Shown here piece after piece: positions 1-8,980 of a DNA stretch of 64,000 nucleotides. Location of the stretch: contig VYDI01000024.1 in the NCBI GenBank assembly GCA_009843505.1, forward strand, positions 48,346-112,345, in the 5' to 3' direction. Below the pieces are notes generated by a model. The model was given only the letters and a program-made list of their open reading frames with translations, was not told the origin of the DNA and ran no database searches. The stretch is from Holophagales bacterium. Lineage in GTDB: Bacteria > Acidobacteriota > Thermoanaerobaculia > Multivoradales > Multivoraceae. The number at the start of each line of letters is the position of its first letter. Position 1 is the first letter of the stretch. Made by a program: the position numbers and the translations under genes.

Positions 1-577
1 CGAGCAGTCCCTCGAGCAACGCGCGCCGCCAGGGCAGGCGCAGGAACAGCTCGATCGGCGGGAACGGAATGTGGAGGAAGAAGCCGGAGCTGATGTCCGG
101 CCGCAGCTCGCGCAGCATCCGCGGCACGAGCTGCAGGTGGTAGTCCTGGATCCACACGCGGCCCCCGGGCGCGGTACGGCGAGCCGCCTCCTCGGCGAAG
201 CGCCGGTTCACCGCCACGTACGGGTTCCACCAGTGGCGGTGGTACTCGGGCGGCCGTACGGCATCGTGGTAGAGGGGCCACAGGGTCGAGTTGCACATCC
301 CCTGGTACGAGCCGGCGAATTCCGCCTCCGACACCGGCACCGCCACGTTCAGGATGTCCTCGTGGCGGAACGGCTCGGGCGCGTCGTCGGCGCCGCCGGT
401 CCAGCCGACCCAGCACCCACCCGCCTCGCGGACGATCGGCGACAACGCGCTGACGAGGCCGCCGGGACTCTGCGTCCAGCGCAGTTCACCGTCCACTTCC
501 TCGCGACGCACCGGGAGGGTGTTCGCGACGATCACGAGCTCCGACTGCTGCGCAGCCGGCAGATTCTGGGAGGCCAT
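1..577 (-). CDS. otsA: Trehalose-6-phosphate synthase, 5' part (cut by window start)
   Basis: Only the first ~192 residues are inside the window; the family is usually about 460-500 residues long. It transfers glucose from a nucleotide sugar to glucose-6-phosphate in the cytoplasm (GT20 family). Visible family features in order are an ANTLPVRRE segment near residue 18, a PGGLVSAL segment, GWTGG near 60, WPLYHD near 95, NPYVAVNRRFAE near 117, and WIQDYHLQLVPRMLRE near 142 followed by FFLHIPFPP. The ATG at 577 sits just before this conserved start. It is divergent from otsB, which makes the next step, with about 100 bp between them that should hold both promoters. Confidence 0.93.
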   Translation of the reverse strand, partial: MASQNLPAAQQSELVIVANTLPVRREEVDGELRWTQSPGGLVSALSPIVREAGGCWVGWTGGADDAPEPFRHEDILNVAVPVSEAEFAGSYQGMCNSTLWPLYHDAVRPPEYHRHWWNPYVAVNRRFAEEAARRTAPGGRVWIQDYHLQLVPRMLRELRPDISSGFFLHIPFPPIELFLRLPWRRALLEGLL

Positions 578-676
578 CGGTTTCAGTATCGTAAGGGATC
601 TCGGAGGCTCTCCCGTGTGAACCAGAAAGCGCATCCTCCGCACCACGCATGGGACCTCCTGAAAGCGGGCTCCGGG

Positions 677-1420
677 ATGTCCCCGCCGGCATCGTGGGCG
701 CTGTTCCTGGATGTCGACGGCACCCTGATCGAGATCGCGGACGCGCCCGACGCGGTCCACGTCGACGAGCATGTCGGCGGCCTGCTGGCCCGCCTTAGCG
801 GATGTCTCAACGGCGCGCTGGCGCTTGCCAGCGGACGCCCCCTGGCCGTTCTCGACCGCTTCTTCGCGCCGCTGGAACTGCCCGCGGCAGGGCTGCACGG
901 CCTAGAACGCAGGTCCGCCGACGGCCATGTGAACCGCACGGACGGAGCCCTTGCGCTCGGCCCGGCCCGCCGCGAGCTGGAGCGATTCGCCGCCGCGCAC
1001 CCCGGCACCCTGCTCGAAGACAAGTCAGCGACCCTGGCGCTCCACTACCGGCGCGCGGCCGACGCCGAGACGGAGGCGCGCGAAGTGATGGAGAGAGTCC
1101 GAGCCTCCCTGGGCCCCGCCTACGGAGTCCAGGAGGGAAAGATGGTGCTGGAGTTGAAGCCCCATCGCCCGAACAAGCGCACCGTGGTGGAGGACTTCAT
1201 GGCCGAAGCGCCGTTCCGCGACCGCGTGCCCGTCTTCATCGGCGACGACATCACGGACGAAGACGGATTCGCCGCAGCGCAGGGCTACGGCGGCACCGCG
1301 ATCGTGGTGGGACTCCAACGCGAGACCGGCCGCACCAGCAACGCCCAGTACGGCTTGAGCGGCGTGCGCGAGTTGCACCGCTGGCTGGAGGCGCTCGGCG
1401 AGAGGCTCGAGAGCCGATGA
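677..1420 (+). CDS. otsB: Trehalose-6-phosphate phosphatase
   Basis: HAD-superfamily phosphatase of 247 residues that dephosphorylates trehalose-6-phosphate. The nucleophile motif DVDGT is at residues 12-16 and the metal-binding GDDITDED motif is near residue 189, both typical of OtsB. The reading frame stays open far upstream, but that part is antisense to otsA. The ATG at 677 gives the normal family N-terminus, with the first strand (ALFLDVDGT) starting about eight residues in. The stop overlaps the start of the downstream GH15 gene (ATGA), so the two are translationally coupled. Confidence 0.93.
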   Translation: MSPPASWALFLDVDGTLIEIADAPDAVHVDEHVGGLLARLSGCLNGALALASGRPLAVLDRFFAPLELPAAGLHGLERRSADGHVNRTDGALALGPARRELERFAAAHPGTLLEDKSATLALHYRRAADAETEAREVMERVRASLGPAYGVQEGKMVLELKPHRPNKRTVVEDFMAEAPFRDRVPVFIGDDITDEDGFAAAQGYGGTAIVVGLQRETGRTSNAQYGLSGVRELHRWLEALGERLESR

Positions 1421-3213
1421 CGACGGACGGCGTCCGGCCGCTCGACGGCGGCGTGATCGGCAACTGCGGCTTCGGAGCGCTGATCGACCCGCGCGGCCGC
1501 ATCTGCTGGGCCTGCCTGCCGCACTTCGACGGCGACCCCGTCTTCCACTCCCTGCTGGACGACGCCCATGAAGTCGATCCGGAGGCCGGCGGCTTCTTCG
1601 ACGTGCTGCTCGAGGGGTTCCGGGAAAGCGAGCAGCAGTACATCGAGAACACGGCGATCCTGGTGACGACGCTCCGTGACGGCAACGGCGCCGCGGTCCG
1701 GATCACCGACTTCGCGCCGCGGTTCGAGCAGTTCGGTCGCTCCTTCCGACCCACAATGATCATCCGCACCATCGAACGCGTCGCCGGCGAGCCACGCATC
1801 CGCATCCGGCTGCGGCCGCGCTTCGACCACGGCTCGCGCCGCCCCGAACTGACCCGTGGAAGCAACCACATCCGCTACGTCGGACCGGCTCTGACGCTCC
1901 GGTTGACCACCGACGCGCCGGTCTCGCTGGTCACCGACGAGATCTCCTTCGTCCTGGAGCAGCCGCTCACCCTGCTGCTCGGGCCGGACGAGAGCCTGAC
2001 CGAGCCCGTGGACTCCGTGGCGCGCGAGTTCCGGAGCCGGACGGAGACCTGGTGGCGGGAGTTCGTGCGCCACCTGGCGGTGCCCTTCGAGTGGCAGGAG
2101 GCGGTGATCCGCGCCGCGATCACACTCCAGCTCTGCAGTTTCGAAGAGACCGGGGCCGTGCTCGCGGCGATGACCACCTCGATCCCCGAGGCGCCGGACA
2201 GCGGGCGCAACTGGGACTACCGCTTCTGCTGGCTGCGAGACTCCCACTTCGTCGTGCAGGCGCTAAACCGCCTGGGCGCGACCCGCACGATGGAGGGCTA
2301 CCTCGGCTACATCACGAACCTCGCCGCGGCCGCCGAGGGTGGTGTGCTGCAGCCGGTCTACGGGATCAAGTTCGAGCGGGAGCTGACCGAACGGACGGTG
2401 GGCGCGCTGGCCGGCTACCGCGGCATGGGGCCGGTGCGAGTCGGCAACGACGCCTGGCGCCAGCTCCAGAACGACAGCTACGGCAGCGCCATCCTCTCCG
2501 TCACCCAGAGCTTCTTCGACCGCCGGCTGGTCAAGCCAGGCAACCGGCGCGTGTTCGGCTGGCTGGAGCAGCTCGGCGACCAGGCGGCCGGCCTGTTCGA
2601 CCAACCCGACGCCGGTCTCTGGGAGTTCCGGCAGCGGAGCGCGGTACACACCTTCTCGAGCGTCATGTGCTGGGCCGCCTGCGACCGCCTGGCGCGCATC
2701 GCCAGGGTCCTCGGCCTCACCGACCGCGACACGCACTGGACGAACCGGGCTGTCTCCATCCGCCGGCACATCCTCGAGAACGCCGAGACCGGAGGCCGCC
2801 TCGCCGCCACTCTCGACGGCGAAGGGATCGACGCCAGCCTGCTGCTTCTCCACGACCTGGGCTTTCTCGACGCCGAAGACCCCCGCTTCGCGGCCACCGT
2901 CGAATCGCTCGAACCGCTTCGCTCCGGCCACAACTTCTTCCGCTACCGGGAAGACGACTTCGGCGCCCCGGCCACGTCCTTCGCCGTCTGCAGCTTCTGG
3001 TACATCGACGCGATCAACGCCCTCGGCCGCCGCGAGGAAGCTCACGAACTCTTCGAGCAGATGCTCGAACGGCGCAACCCGGTGGGACTCCTCTCCGAGG
3101 ATCTCGACCCGGAGACGGGTGAACTCTGGGGCAACTTCCCCCAGACCTACTCCATGGTCGGGCTGATCAACTCGGCGCTACGGCTCAGCCGCCCCTGGAG
3201 CGAAGCGTTCTGA
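1417..3213 (+). CDS. Glycoside hydrolase family 15 (glucoamylase/trehalase type)
   Basis: 598-residue GH15 protein. The family hallmark RNWDYRFCWLRD is near residues 265-276, and the C-terminal GLLSEDLDP...GNFPQTYSMVGLINSAL segment near 558 carries the expected catalytic glutamate. The N-terminal beta domain (IGNCGFGALIDPRGRICWAC) is also standard. No signal peptide is visible, so it is probably cytoplasmic. Family members hydrolyse alpha-glucans or, in some bacteria, trehalose. The coupling to otsB (ATGA overlap) and the nearby otsA make a trehalose role plausible, but the substrate cannot be read from sequence. The open frame upstream of 1417 is a shadow of otsB. Confidence 0.9.
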   Translation: MTTDGVRPLDGGVIGNCGFGALIDPRGRICWACLPHFDGDPVFHSLLDDAHEVDPEAGGFFDVLLEGFRESEQQYIENTAILVTTLRDGNGAAVRITDFAPRFEQFGRSFRPTMIIRTIERVAGEPRIRIRLRPRFDHGSRRPELTRGSNHIRYVGPALTLRLTTDAPVSLVTDEISFVLEQPLTLLLGPDESLTEPVDSVAREFRSRTETWWREFVRHLAVPFEWQEAVIRAAITLQLCSFEETGAVLAAMTTSIPEAPDSGRNWDYRFCWLRDSHFVVQALNRLGATRTMEGYLGYITNLAAAAEGGVLQPVYGIKFERELTERTVGALAGYRGMGPVRVGNDAWRQLQNDSYGSAILSVTQSFFDRRLVKPGNRRVFGWLEQLGDQAAGLFDQPDAGLWEFRQRSAVHTFSSVMCWAACDRLARIARVLGLTDRDTHWTNRAVSIRRHILENAETGGRLAATLDGEGIDASLLLLHDLGFLDAEDPRFAATVESLEPLRSGHNFFRYREDDFGAPATSFAVCSFWYIDAINALGRREEAHELFEQMLERRNPVGLLSEDLDPETGELWGNFPQTYSMVGLINSALRLSRPWSEAF

Positions 3214-3214
3214 C

Positions 3215-3242
3215 CACTGGGTGCGCCGGCGTCCCCGCCGGC
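3215..3242. repeat. REP-like hairpin repeat, copy a
   Basis: A 28-bp element just after the GH15 stop. It begins CACTGGGTGC and ends in a perfect 7-bp stem (GCCGGCG/CGCCGGC) with a TCCC loop at 3225-3242. The same 28 bases recur exactly at 31625-31652, and a related inverted form (CCGGCGCACCCAGTG) is found at 26907-26921 and 27958-27972. Intergenic placement suggests a dispersed REP element, possibly also protecting transcript ends. Confidence 0.7.
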
Positions 3243-3312
3243 ATCCGGGCGACGCCGCGAAACGGCGAGCCCGTGCCGCCCCGCTGCTAGCCTCCCGCTA
3301 CGGAACCTGCTC

Positions 3313-4014
3313 ATGCACCCCGACCAACTCCATCTCCACGAAGAGCTCCTGCTCCTCGCCCTGCACGACACGAAGGGCACCCTGGGCGGCGCCCACACGA
3401 GCATCGGACTCGGCGGCGCGATCGCCGCCGAGCTGCTGCTTCAGGAACGCATCCGCATCGACGAATCGCGCCGCTGGCGCAAGCTGGTCGAGGTCCGCGA
3501 CGTCAGCCGCACCGACGACTCCATCCTCAACGAGTGCCTGAAGAGAATCCGGTCCGCCAAACGGCGGGCCTCGATCCAGACCTGGATCACCCGCTTCTCC
3601 TCCACGAGGAAGCTCCACCACCGCGTCGCCGAACAACTCTGCGCGCGGCGCATCCTGCGGGCGGACGAGCAGGAGATCCTGCTCATCTTCAAGCGGCGCG
3701 TCTTCCCCGAGATCGACCCGGGACCGGAACGCGAGATCATCGAGCGCCTGCGCGCCGCGATCTTCAGCGACGACCGGGAGGTCGAGCCGCGGACGGTCGT
3801 CCTGGCCGCGCTCGCGCACGCGGTGGGCCTGCTCAATCCGACCTTCGGCCGCGGGGAACTGAGGCCCCGCAAGCAGCGGCTGAAGAGCCTCGTCAAGGGA
3901 GACGTCATCGGCCGCGCCACCGCGGGCGCCGTCGAGGCCGCGCAGGCCGCCGTCATGGCGGCGGCCGTCATGCCCGCCATCATCGCCGCCTCGACCTCCT
4001 CGAACTCGAGCTGA
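3313..4014 (+). CDS. GPP34/GOLPH3-domain protein
   Basis: 233 residues. The N-terminal pattern LHEELLLLALHDTKGTLGG followed by a Gly-rich helix (GLGGAIAAELLLQERIRI) is the signature of the GPP34 (Golgi phosphoprotein 3) family, which has bacterial members of largely unknown function. In eukaryotes the family binds phosphoinositides at the Golgi; that role should not be transferred. The C-terminus is Ala-rich and hydrophobic (AAQAAVMAAAVMPAIIAA), which may be a membrane-contacting helix. The stop is followed within three bases by the start of a methyltransferase gene, so the two are probably co-transcribed. Confidence 0.82.
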   Translation: MHPDQLHLHEELLLLALHDTKGTLGGAHTSIGLGGAIAAELLLQERIRIDESRRWRKLVEVRDVSRTDDSILNECLKRIRSAKRRASIQTWITRFSSTRKLHHRVAEQLCARRILRADEQEILLIFKRRVFPEIDPGPEREIIERLRAAIFSDDREVEPRTVVLAALAHAVGLLNPTFGRGELRPRKQRLKSLVKGDVIGRATAGAVEAAQAAVMAAAVMPAIIAASTSSNSS

Positions 4015-4016
4015 CC

Positions 4017-4748
4017 TTGCCCAAGCTCTACGCCGAGATCGCACCCTGGTGGCCGCTGATCTCACCACCCCACGAGTACGAAGAAGAAGCCGGCATCTAC
4101 CGCCGGCACCTGCTCGAAGCGTGCGACGCCACACCCCGGGCCGTCCTCGAACTCGGCAGCGGCGGCGGCCACAACGCCTCCCACCTCAAGGCGCACTTCG
4201 AGATGACCCTGGTCGACCTGTCGCCGGGGATGCTGGCGATGAGCCGGCAGCTCAATCCCGAGTGCCGCCACGTCGAGAGCGACATGCGGACGGTCCGGGT
4301 CGATCGCACCTTCGACTGCGTCTTCGTCCACGACGCGATCGACTACATGACGACGCTCGAGGACCTGCGCGCCGCCATCGAGACCGCCTGGGTCCACTGC
4401 CGGCCCGGCGGCGCCGCCCTCTTCGCGCCCGACCACCTGCGCGAGAACTTCCAGCCCAGTACCGACTGCGGCGGTTGCGACGGAGAGGACCGGAGCGCCC
4501 ACTACCTCGAGAACACCTGGGATCCCGACCCCGCGGACACGATGATCACGACGGACTACGCCTTCGTGCTGCGCTCCGCCGACGGCAGCGTCGAGGTCGT
4601 GCACGACCGGCACGTCACGGGCCTCTTTCGCCGCACCGACTGGCTCGACCTGCTGGCCGACGTGGGGTTCGAGGCTGAAGCCGTGCCCTGCGACCACTCG
4701 GAGATCGAACCGGGCGAGTACGAGCTGTTCGTCTGCCGGCGGAAGTAA
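4017..4748 (+). CDS. Class I SAM-dependent methyltransferase
   Basis: 243 residues starting from a TTG directly after the GPP34 gene. SAM-binding motif I (VLELGSGGGHN) is near residue 42, followed by an acidic strand end (MTLVDLSPGML) and a DCVFVHDAIDYM motif. The C-terminal half (FRRTDWLDLLADVGFEAE) is typical of small-molecule methyltransferases. The substrate is unknown. The frame remains open upstream but is antisense-like and has GPP34 in another frame, so the TTG at 4017 is preferred. No ATG is available near the conserved start, so the exact start is uncertain. Confidence 0.85.
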   Translation: MPKLYAEIAPWWPLISPPHEYEEEAGIYRRHLLEACDATPRAVLELGSGGGHNASHLKAHFEMTLVDLSPGMLAMSRQLNPECRHVESDMRTVRVDRTFDCVFVHDAIDYMTTLEDLRAAIETAWVHCRPGGAALFAPDHLRENFQPSTDCGGCDGEDRSAHYLENTWDPDPADTMITTDYAFVLRSADGSVEVVHDRHVTGLFRRTDWLDLLADVGFEAEAVPCDHSEIEPGEYELFVCRRK

Positions 4749-4860
4749 CGAAACGGGCATCGGCGACCGACGGTCGCTCTGATTTCACACGATCGTCGTC
4801 CTTTCGTCACTTTCGACAGCTAGCCTGCAGTCGAACCTGGCGACGCATCGCCCCCGAACC

Positions 4861-5787
4861 GTGCCACGATTCCGCGTCCTTGCTCTCAACGTCTGCCTCC
4901 TCGGCGCTGCCGGAGCCGCAGGCGCCCAGCAGGACCGCGGCTTCTACCTCGCCTTCGAGGCCGGCTTCGTGGACGCATCCACCCTGGAGGCCACCATCTC
5001 GGGCGCCGACCATCCGACGAGGTGCGACGTCCTGCTCTACGCCGATCCGGCCATGGCGCCGACCGGCGACCCCGCGTGCAGCGGACCGGGTTCGTCGCCC
5101 ACCGTCACCAATCGTTTCGACCTGGGTTCCCGGTTCACCGGCAGCCTCGGCATCGGATACGACCTGGGCAGACTGCGCGTAGAAGTGGAGCACACGGCCC
5201 GGCAGCACGACGGCGGCACGATCTACTTCCTGTCGACGACCGGAGACCCGACCTTCGACAACAAGATGTCCGAGTGGAGTCCCGTCGATCCTCCCAGCGT
5301 GACCGTCTCGGACTTCGACTCCCGCGAACTCTTCGTCAACGCCTATTGGGACTTCGACAACTCCACGTCCTGGACCCCCTTCGTCGGCCTGGGCGTCGGC
5401 CAGGCCCGCGTCAGCCTCCGCTACAGCACCCGCCTCCTGCGCAAGACGCTCGCACAGGGCTACCAGGACATCGATCCGCCGCTTACTCTCGCCGACCGTC
5501 CAGCGGCGGCCGCCGGCACGATCAGCCTGTTCGACAGCAAGTTCAGCGAGACGCTCTCCGGCTATCAGGTCCTGGCCGGTGTGGACCACGCCCTCGGCGA
5601 CAACGCATCGTTCACGATCAAGGCGCGATGGGCCCGGTTCGACGAGTTCAGCGGAAGCGACCTGTGGAAGGTGATCCGGAGCCACGAACCCGTTCAGGCG
5701 GACGGCACGACGCCGTTCACGAGCGACCTGGGGTTCGATGGCCTCGGGTATGTGGGCGTGTCGGCGGGGTTGCGTTACCGGTTCTGA
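4861..5787 (+). CDS. Outer-membrane beta-barrel protein
   Basis: 308 residues from a GTG start. The N-terminus (RFRVLALNVCLLGAAGAAGA, then QQ) is a clear signal peptide with an AxA cleavage site. The body alternates polar and hydrophobic residues in strands such as GSLGIGYDLGRLRVEVEHTA and TPFVGLGVGQARVSLRY. It ends GYVGVSAGLRYRF, with the terminal Phe typical of BAM-inserted barrels. It resembles small outer-membrane proteins of the OmpA-barrel/surface-antigen type. The substrate or function is not evident, and no partner gene is recognisable. Confidence 0.75.
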   Translation: MPRFRVLALNVCLLGAAGAAGAQQDRGFYLAFEAGFVDASTLEATISGADHPTRCDVLLYADPAMAPTGDPACSGPGSSPTVTNRFDLGSRFTGSLGIGYDLGRLRVEVEHTARQHDGGTIYFLSTTGDPTFDNKMSEWSPVDPPSVTVSDFDSRELFVNAYWDFDNSTSWTPFVGLGVGQARVSLRYSTRLLRKTLAQGYQDIDPPLTLADRPAAAAGTISLFDSKFSETLSGYQVLAGVDHALGDNASFTIKARWARFDEFSGSDLWKVIRSHEPVQADGTTPFTSDLGFDGLGYVGVSAGLRYRF

Positions 5788-6283
5788 GGCTAGGAACACG
5801 ACGACGCACGAGACAGCCCGCGAGGTTCGGGAGACGGACCGCCGGCAGGACACCCTGGAGAGCCTCTTCACCTCGCCGTGGGAACAGCTCGTGGAACGCC
5901 TCGCCAAACGCGACCTCGTTCCCCTGCTCCATGAGAGGAGCATCGTCGTCGAAAGCACTCACCAACGGCGCAAGGGAAAGCGGAATGGCGAACGGTTTGA
6001 GTTCGACCTCGTGGCCGTGAATCGGTCGGATGTCGTGGTGGTCGAAGTCAGACCGACCCTGCGATCGGACGACGTGACCCGGTTCCTTGCCAAGCTGTCG
6101 AAGTTCACCGACTTCGCACGCGAGTACCGGGGCAAGCGGATCCTGGGTGCCGTGGCCTACCTGAAGAGCGACGGCGACGTGACGACCTACGCGGAGCGCA
6201 AAGGACTGTTCGTCATCCGGGCGACCGGCAGCAGCGCCAGCATTCTCAACGCTGAGGACTTCGAGCCCAGGTCCTTTGGCTGA
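5738..6283 (+). CDS. PD-(D/E)XK-like nuclease (DUF3782-type), start uncertain
   Basis: About 181 residues, resembling small nuclease-like proteins with a coiled N-terminus full of RETDR units followed by a restriction-endonuclease-like fold. Visible are REVRETDRRQD, then NGERFEFDLVAVN near residue 86 and VVVVEVRPTL near 103, ending in the family-like ILNAEDFEP. The usual E-x-K is E-V-R here, so the catalytic lysine appears replaced by arginine. The only in-frame ATGs (5738, 5750) lie inside the end of the barrel gene. A non-standard start or a truncated coiled coil is possible. It borders the defence island but is separated from it by 190 bp. Confidence 0.6.
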   Translation: MASGMWACRRGCVTGSEARNTTTHETAREVRETDRRQDTLESLFTSPWEQLVERLAKRDLVPLLHERSIVVESTHQRRKGKRNGERFEFDLVAVNRSDVVVVEVRPTLRSDDVTRFLAKLSKFTDFAREYRGKRILGAVAYLKSDGDVTTYAERKGLFVIRATGSSASILNAEDFEPRSFG

Positions 6284-6474
6284 CACGCGTGTCCAGCCCG
6301 GGCGATCGGCGCGATCCAGACGAACAGAGGTTCTCGCTCACAAGACGAGGTCTCCGCGACGGGGCCTACCGTAGGTAACTCTAGTTGGACCCTCCGCGCT
6401 TGCTTCGCATCTCCATCTGAGCCATCATCCCCACTTCCCGCAAAGGCAGCTGTCCGATCGGCGCTCCGTTGGAG

Positions 6475-8724
6475 ATGCTCTCTGCCGTCCCGGGAACCGC
6501 CCCTAAGCCTAAGCCGAACTTCCCCAAGAGCGCTGCACGAAAACGCCGGTCATCCGTGTCCTTCCAGAATCAACGACAAAATCCTGTGTGCGGGTCTACA
6601 AGCCCCTCTCTTCAACGTCTCGAGGAAAGCCGTCCGCTGTACATCCTGCCTGCCGACCCTCTCGCCGACGAGGTTCTGATCCCAGGGTTCCAAGTCGCTA
6701 ACAAGGTCGACTGCATGGTGGGCTTCTTCTCAAGCGACGTGCTATCCACTCTCGCACCTGGACTTGCTACCTTCTTAGGGCGGTCGCAAGAGACGCTCCG
6801 TCTGATTATCTGTCCACTGCTCCGCAGCGAAGATCGCAAGGCAATAGAGAACGCCGTTGAAACTCCTGAACATCTGGCAGACCGCATCCTTCAAGAACTA
6901 GTAGTCACGGAAGACCTCCTTCAGCAACACACTCTCAAGTGCCTCACTTGGCTTCTACGAGTGGGTCGCATCGAGATTCGCCTAGCTTTGATGAAGGACG
7001 CGCTGTTTCACCCGAAGGTATGGCTCTTCGAGATCGACGGCAGTCTCCTCGCAGCGCACGGCTCAAGCAACATGACCCACTCCGGCCTCTCTCGAAACAT
7101 CGAGCAGGTCAGCATATCCCGATCCTGGCTAGACCACCACCAGTCCTACACAACCGACAAACTCCGCAATGAGTTCGAGCGACTCTGGGCCAACAAGGAC
7201 GCGACTTGTACTTTGGTCCCCCTCCCCGAAGCAGTTCGCCAACGCCTGCTCCGCACCTACAACTCTGACCAGCCACCGACCGAGGCCGAGCTCCGCAGTC
7301 TTCACGCACGCGCAGAAACCCGGTCAAGCGGTCCTGACCAGACCAGCACTCTCCGAGAGAAGCCCAGAGTCTTCGCCATTCCCTCCTTCCTTCGGTACGA
7401 AGACGGTCCCTTCGCTCACCAAGGAGAGGCAGTCAAGGCATGGTGCAGAGCCGGCTACCGTGGCGTCTTGGAGATGGCTACCGGTTCGGGCAAGACCATC
7501 GCCTCCATGATAGCCGCCCATAGGCTCTACGAGGCGGAGAGACCACTACTGATCGTCGTCGCGGCCCCCTACATTCCACTCGTTGAGCAGTGGTGCGACG
7601 AGGTTCGTGACTTCGGCCTAGATCCCATCAACTTGACCAGCGTCGGTGGTGCCCGGCAACGGGCGAGTTCACTACAACGCCTCCGCCGCCGGCTCGGCCT
7701 CGGTCTCTCCGACGCCGCCGTTGCTGTCGTTAGCCACGACACTCTCTGTACTCCCTCGTTCACAGCCGCCATCGCTCGATTCCCGACCAAACGCCTCTTG
7801 ATCGCAGACGAGGTTCACAACCTCGGTCGGGCCTCCTTTGTCGCCGACCCGCCTGAGGTGTTCCACTACCGGCTCGGACTCTCCGCGACACCGATTCGAC
7901 AGTACGACGAGGCTGGAACCGAGGCTCTCTTCCGCTACTTCGGGCCGGTGGTGTTCCGGTTCACACTGGAAGAGGCGATTGGCAAGTGCCTAGTCGAGTA
8001 CGAATACCAAGTTCATCCCGTCCGACTCACGGACGGCGAAATGGACGCATGGTACGAACTGACGTCGAGGATCAAGAAGAACACCTGGCGCCAAGAAGAT
8101 GGTGAGCCGGACGAGTTCCTCCTGAAGCTGATGCGTGACCGCCGCGCACTTCTCGAGAAGGCTGAGAACAAGCTCAGCCAACTCGGGGACCTCATCGATA
8201 GAGAGAACCCCAACGAACTCCGCCATACTCTGATCTACGCCACGGACAAAGGGCCCGGCCAACTAACTGGCGTGAACCGGCTCCTCGCGGAAAGAAACGT
8301 CCTCTATCACCAGCTCACTGCTGCAGAGACACGAAGCCGGAGGGACACTCGACGGATCATCGACTCCTTCCAGGAGGGCGAGATTCAAGTGCTCACCGCG
8401 AAGCGTGTTCTTGACGAAGGCGTGAACATCCCTCAGGTCTGCAGAGCATTCGTCTTGGCGAGCACCACCGTAGAGCGACAATGGGTCCAAAGGCGTGGAA
8501 GGCTCCTACGCACCTGTCCAGCCATAGGAAAAACCCACAGCACTATCCACGACCTCCTAGCTCTTCCCCCGGACATGGGCGTCAACCTCGACGTCGACGC
8601 AAAGAAGCTCGTCAGTTCTGAGTTGCACCGCGCACAGGAATTTGCACGACTTGCGCGCAACGCTGGCCGCTCCGACGGTCCACTGACTCATATTGACCGC
8701 ATGGTCGACGCTGCCTACCTATAA
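6475..8724 (+). CDS. PLD-domain SF2 helicase, PT-associated restriction candidate
   Basis: About 749 residues. A phospholipase-D-like region carries H-P-K near residue 178 followed by GSSNMTHSG, the half-site of PLD nucleases. An SF2 helicase follows: ATGSGKT near 334, DEVH near 444, LSATP near 469, then LTAKRVLDEGVN near 642 and QRRGR near 671. Helicases of this type occur beside Dnd/Ssp phosphorothioation genes and are annotated as PT-linked restriction proteins. Its place ahead of a DndD-like ATPase suggests the DNA-translocating, cutting part of a restriction module. The first ~45 residues are Pro/Lys-rich and unlike the family, so the true start may be later, e.g. GTG at 6586. Frequent CTA and TAC codons differ from the flanking genes, consistent with transfer. 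Confidence 0.82.
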   Translation: MLSAVPGTAPKPKPNFPKSAARKRRSSVSFQNQRQNPVCGSTSPSLQRLEESRPLYILPADPLADEVLIPGFQVANKVDCMVGFFSSDVLSTLAPGLATFLGRSQETLRLIICPLLRSEDRKAIENAVETPEHLADRILQELVVTEDLLQQHTLKCLTWLLRVGRIEIRLALMKDALFHPKVWLFEIDGSLLAAHGSSNMTHSGLSRNIEQVSISRSWLDHHQSYTTDKLRNEFERLWANKDATCTLVPLPEAVRQRLLRTYNSDQPPTEAELRSLHARAETRSSGPDQTSTLREKPRVFAIPSFLRYEDGPFAHQGEAVKAWCRAGYRGVLEMATGSGKTIASMIAAHRLYEAERPLLIVVAAPYIPLVEQWCDEVRDFGLDPINLTSVGGARQRASSLQRLRRRLGLGLSDAAVAVVSHDTLCTPSFTAAIARFPTKRLLIADEVHNLGRASFVADPPEVFHYRLGLSATPIRQYDEAGTEALFRYFGPVVFRFTLEEAIGKCLVEYEYQVHPVRLTDGEMDAWYELTSRIKKNTWRQEDGEPDEFLLKLMRDRRALLEKAENKLSQLGDLIDRENPNELRHTLIYATDKGPGQLTGVNRLLAERNVLYHQLTAAETRSRRDTRRIIDSFQEGEIQVLTAKRVLDEGVNIPQVCRAFVLASTTVERQWVQRRGRLLRTCPAIGKTHSTIHDLLALPPDMGVNLDVDAKKLVSSELHRAQEFARLARNAGRSDGPLTHIDRMVDAAYL

Positions 8725-8734
8725 GGAGGGTACC

Positions 8735-8980
8735 GTGCCCCTAAACGACAGACGCATCATACAGATAATCATGGAACAGTGTGGCGAACTTGAAGAGCGC
8801 TGCGACGGCTACACCGAGGAGATCGTGGAAGTAGTCGCCGACATCCTGGCCCGAGAGCGTGAACATCGCGTCTCTGCCACCTCGATCCAGAAGAAGGTCA
8901 CCGACAAATGTGACGCTGCGGGCCTCTTTCTCGCCAAGCAACGCGCCAAGTCCGATCCAACATCGGAACCGATACGATGA
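8735..8980 (+). CDS. Small protein of the PT-linked module, unknown function
   Basis: 81 residues, mostly charged and helical (EELEERCDGYTEEIVEVVADILAREREHR-like composition), with no recognisable domain. The GTG start at 8735 is chosen because a perfect AAGGAGG ribosome binding site lies at 8723-8729, overlapping the stop of the helicase gene. The end overlaps the ATG of the DndD-like gene (ATGA), so helicase, small protein and ATPase form one coupled unit. A bridging or regulatory subunit is possible but is only inferred from position. Confidence 0.75.
   Translation: MPLNDRRIIQIIMEQCGELEERCDGYTEEIVEVVADILAREREHRVSATSIQKKVTDKCDAAGLFLAKQRAKSDPTSEPIR

Noticed and set aside
71..676. Long N-terminal extension of otsB frame
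   Set aside because: It is antisense to the clear otsA coding frame, and the OtsB family starts at the ATG at 677.
802..1416. Extension of the GH15 frame upstream
   Set aside because: Arg/Pro-rich shadow of otsB; family homology starts at 1417.
2052..3122. 356-aa open frame inside GH15
   Set aside because: Low-complexity Arg/Ala/Pro composition typical of GC-rich alternate frames.
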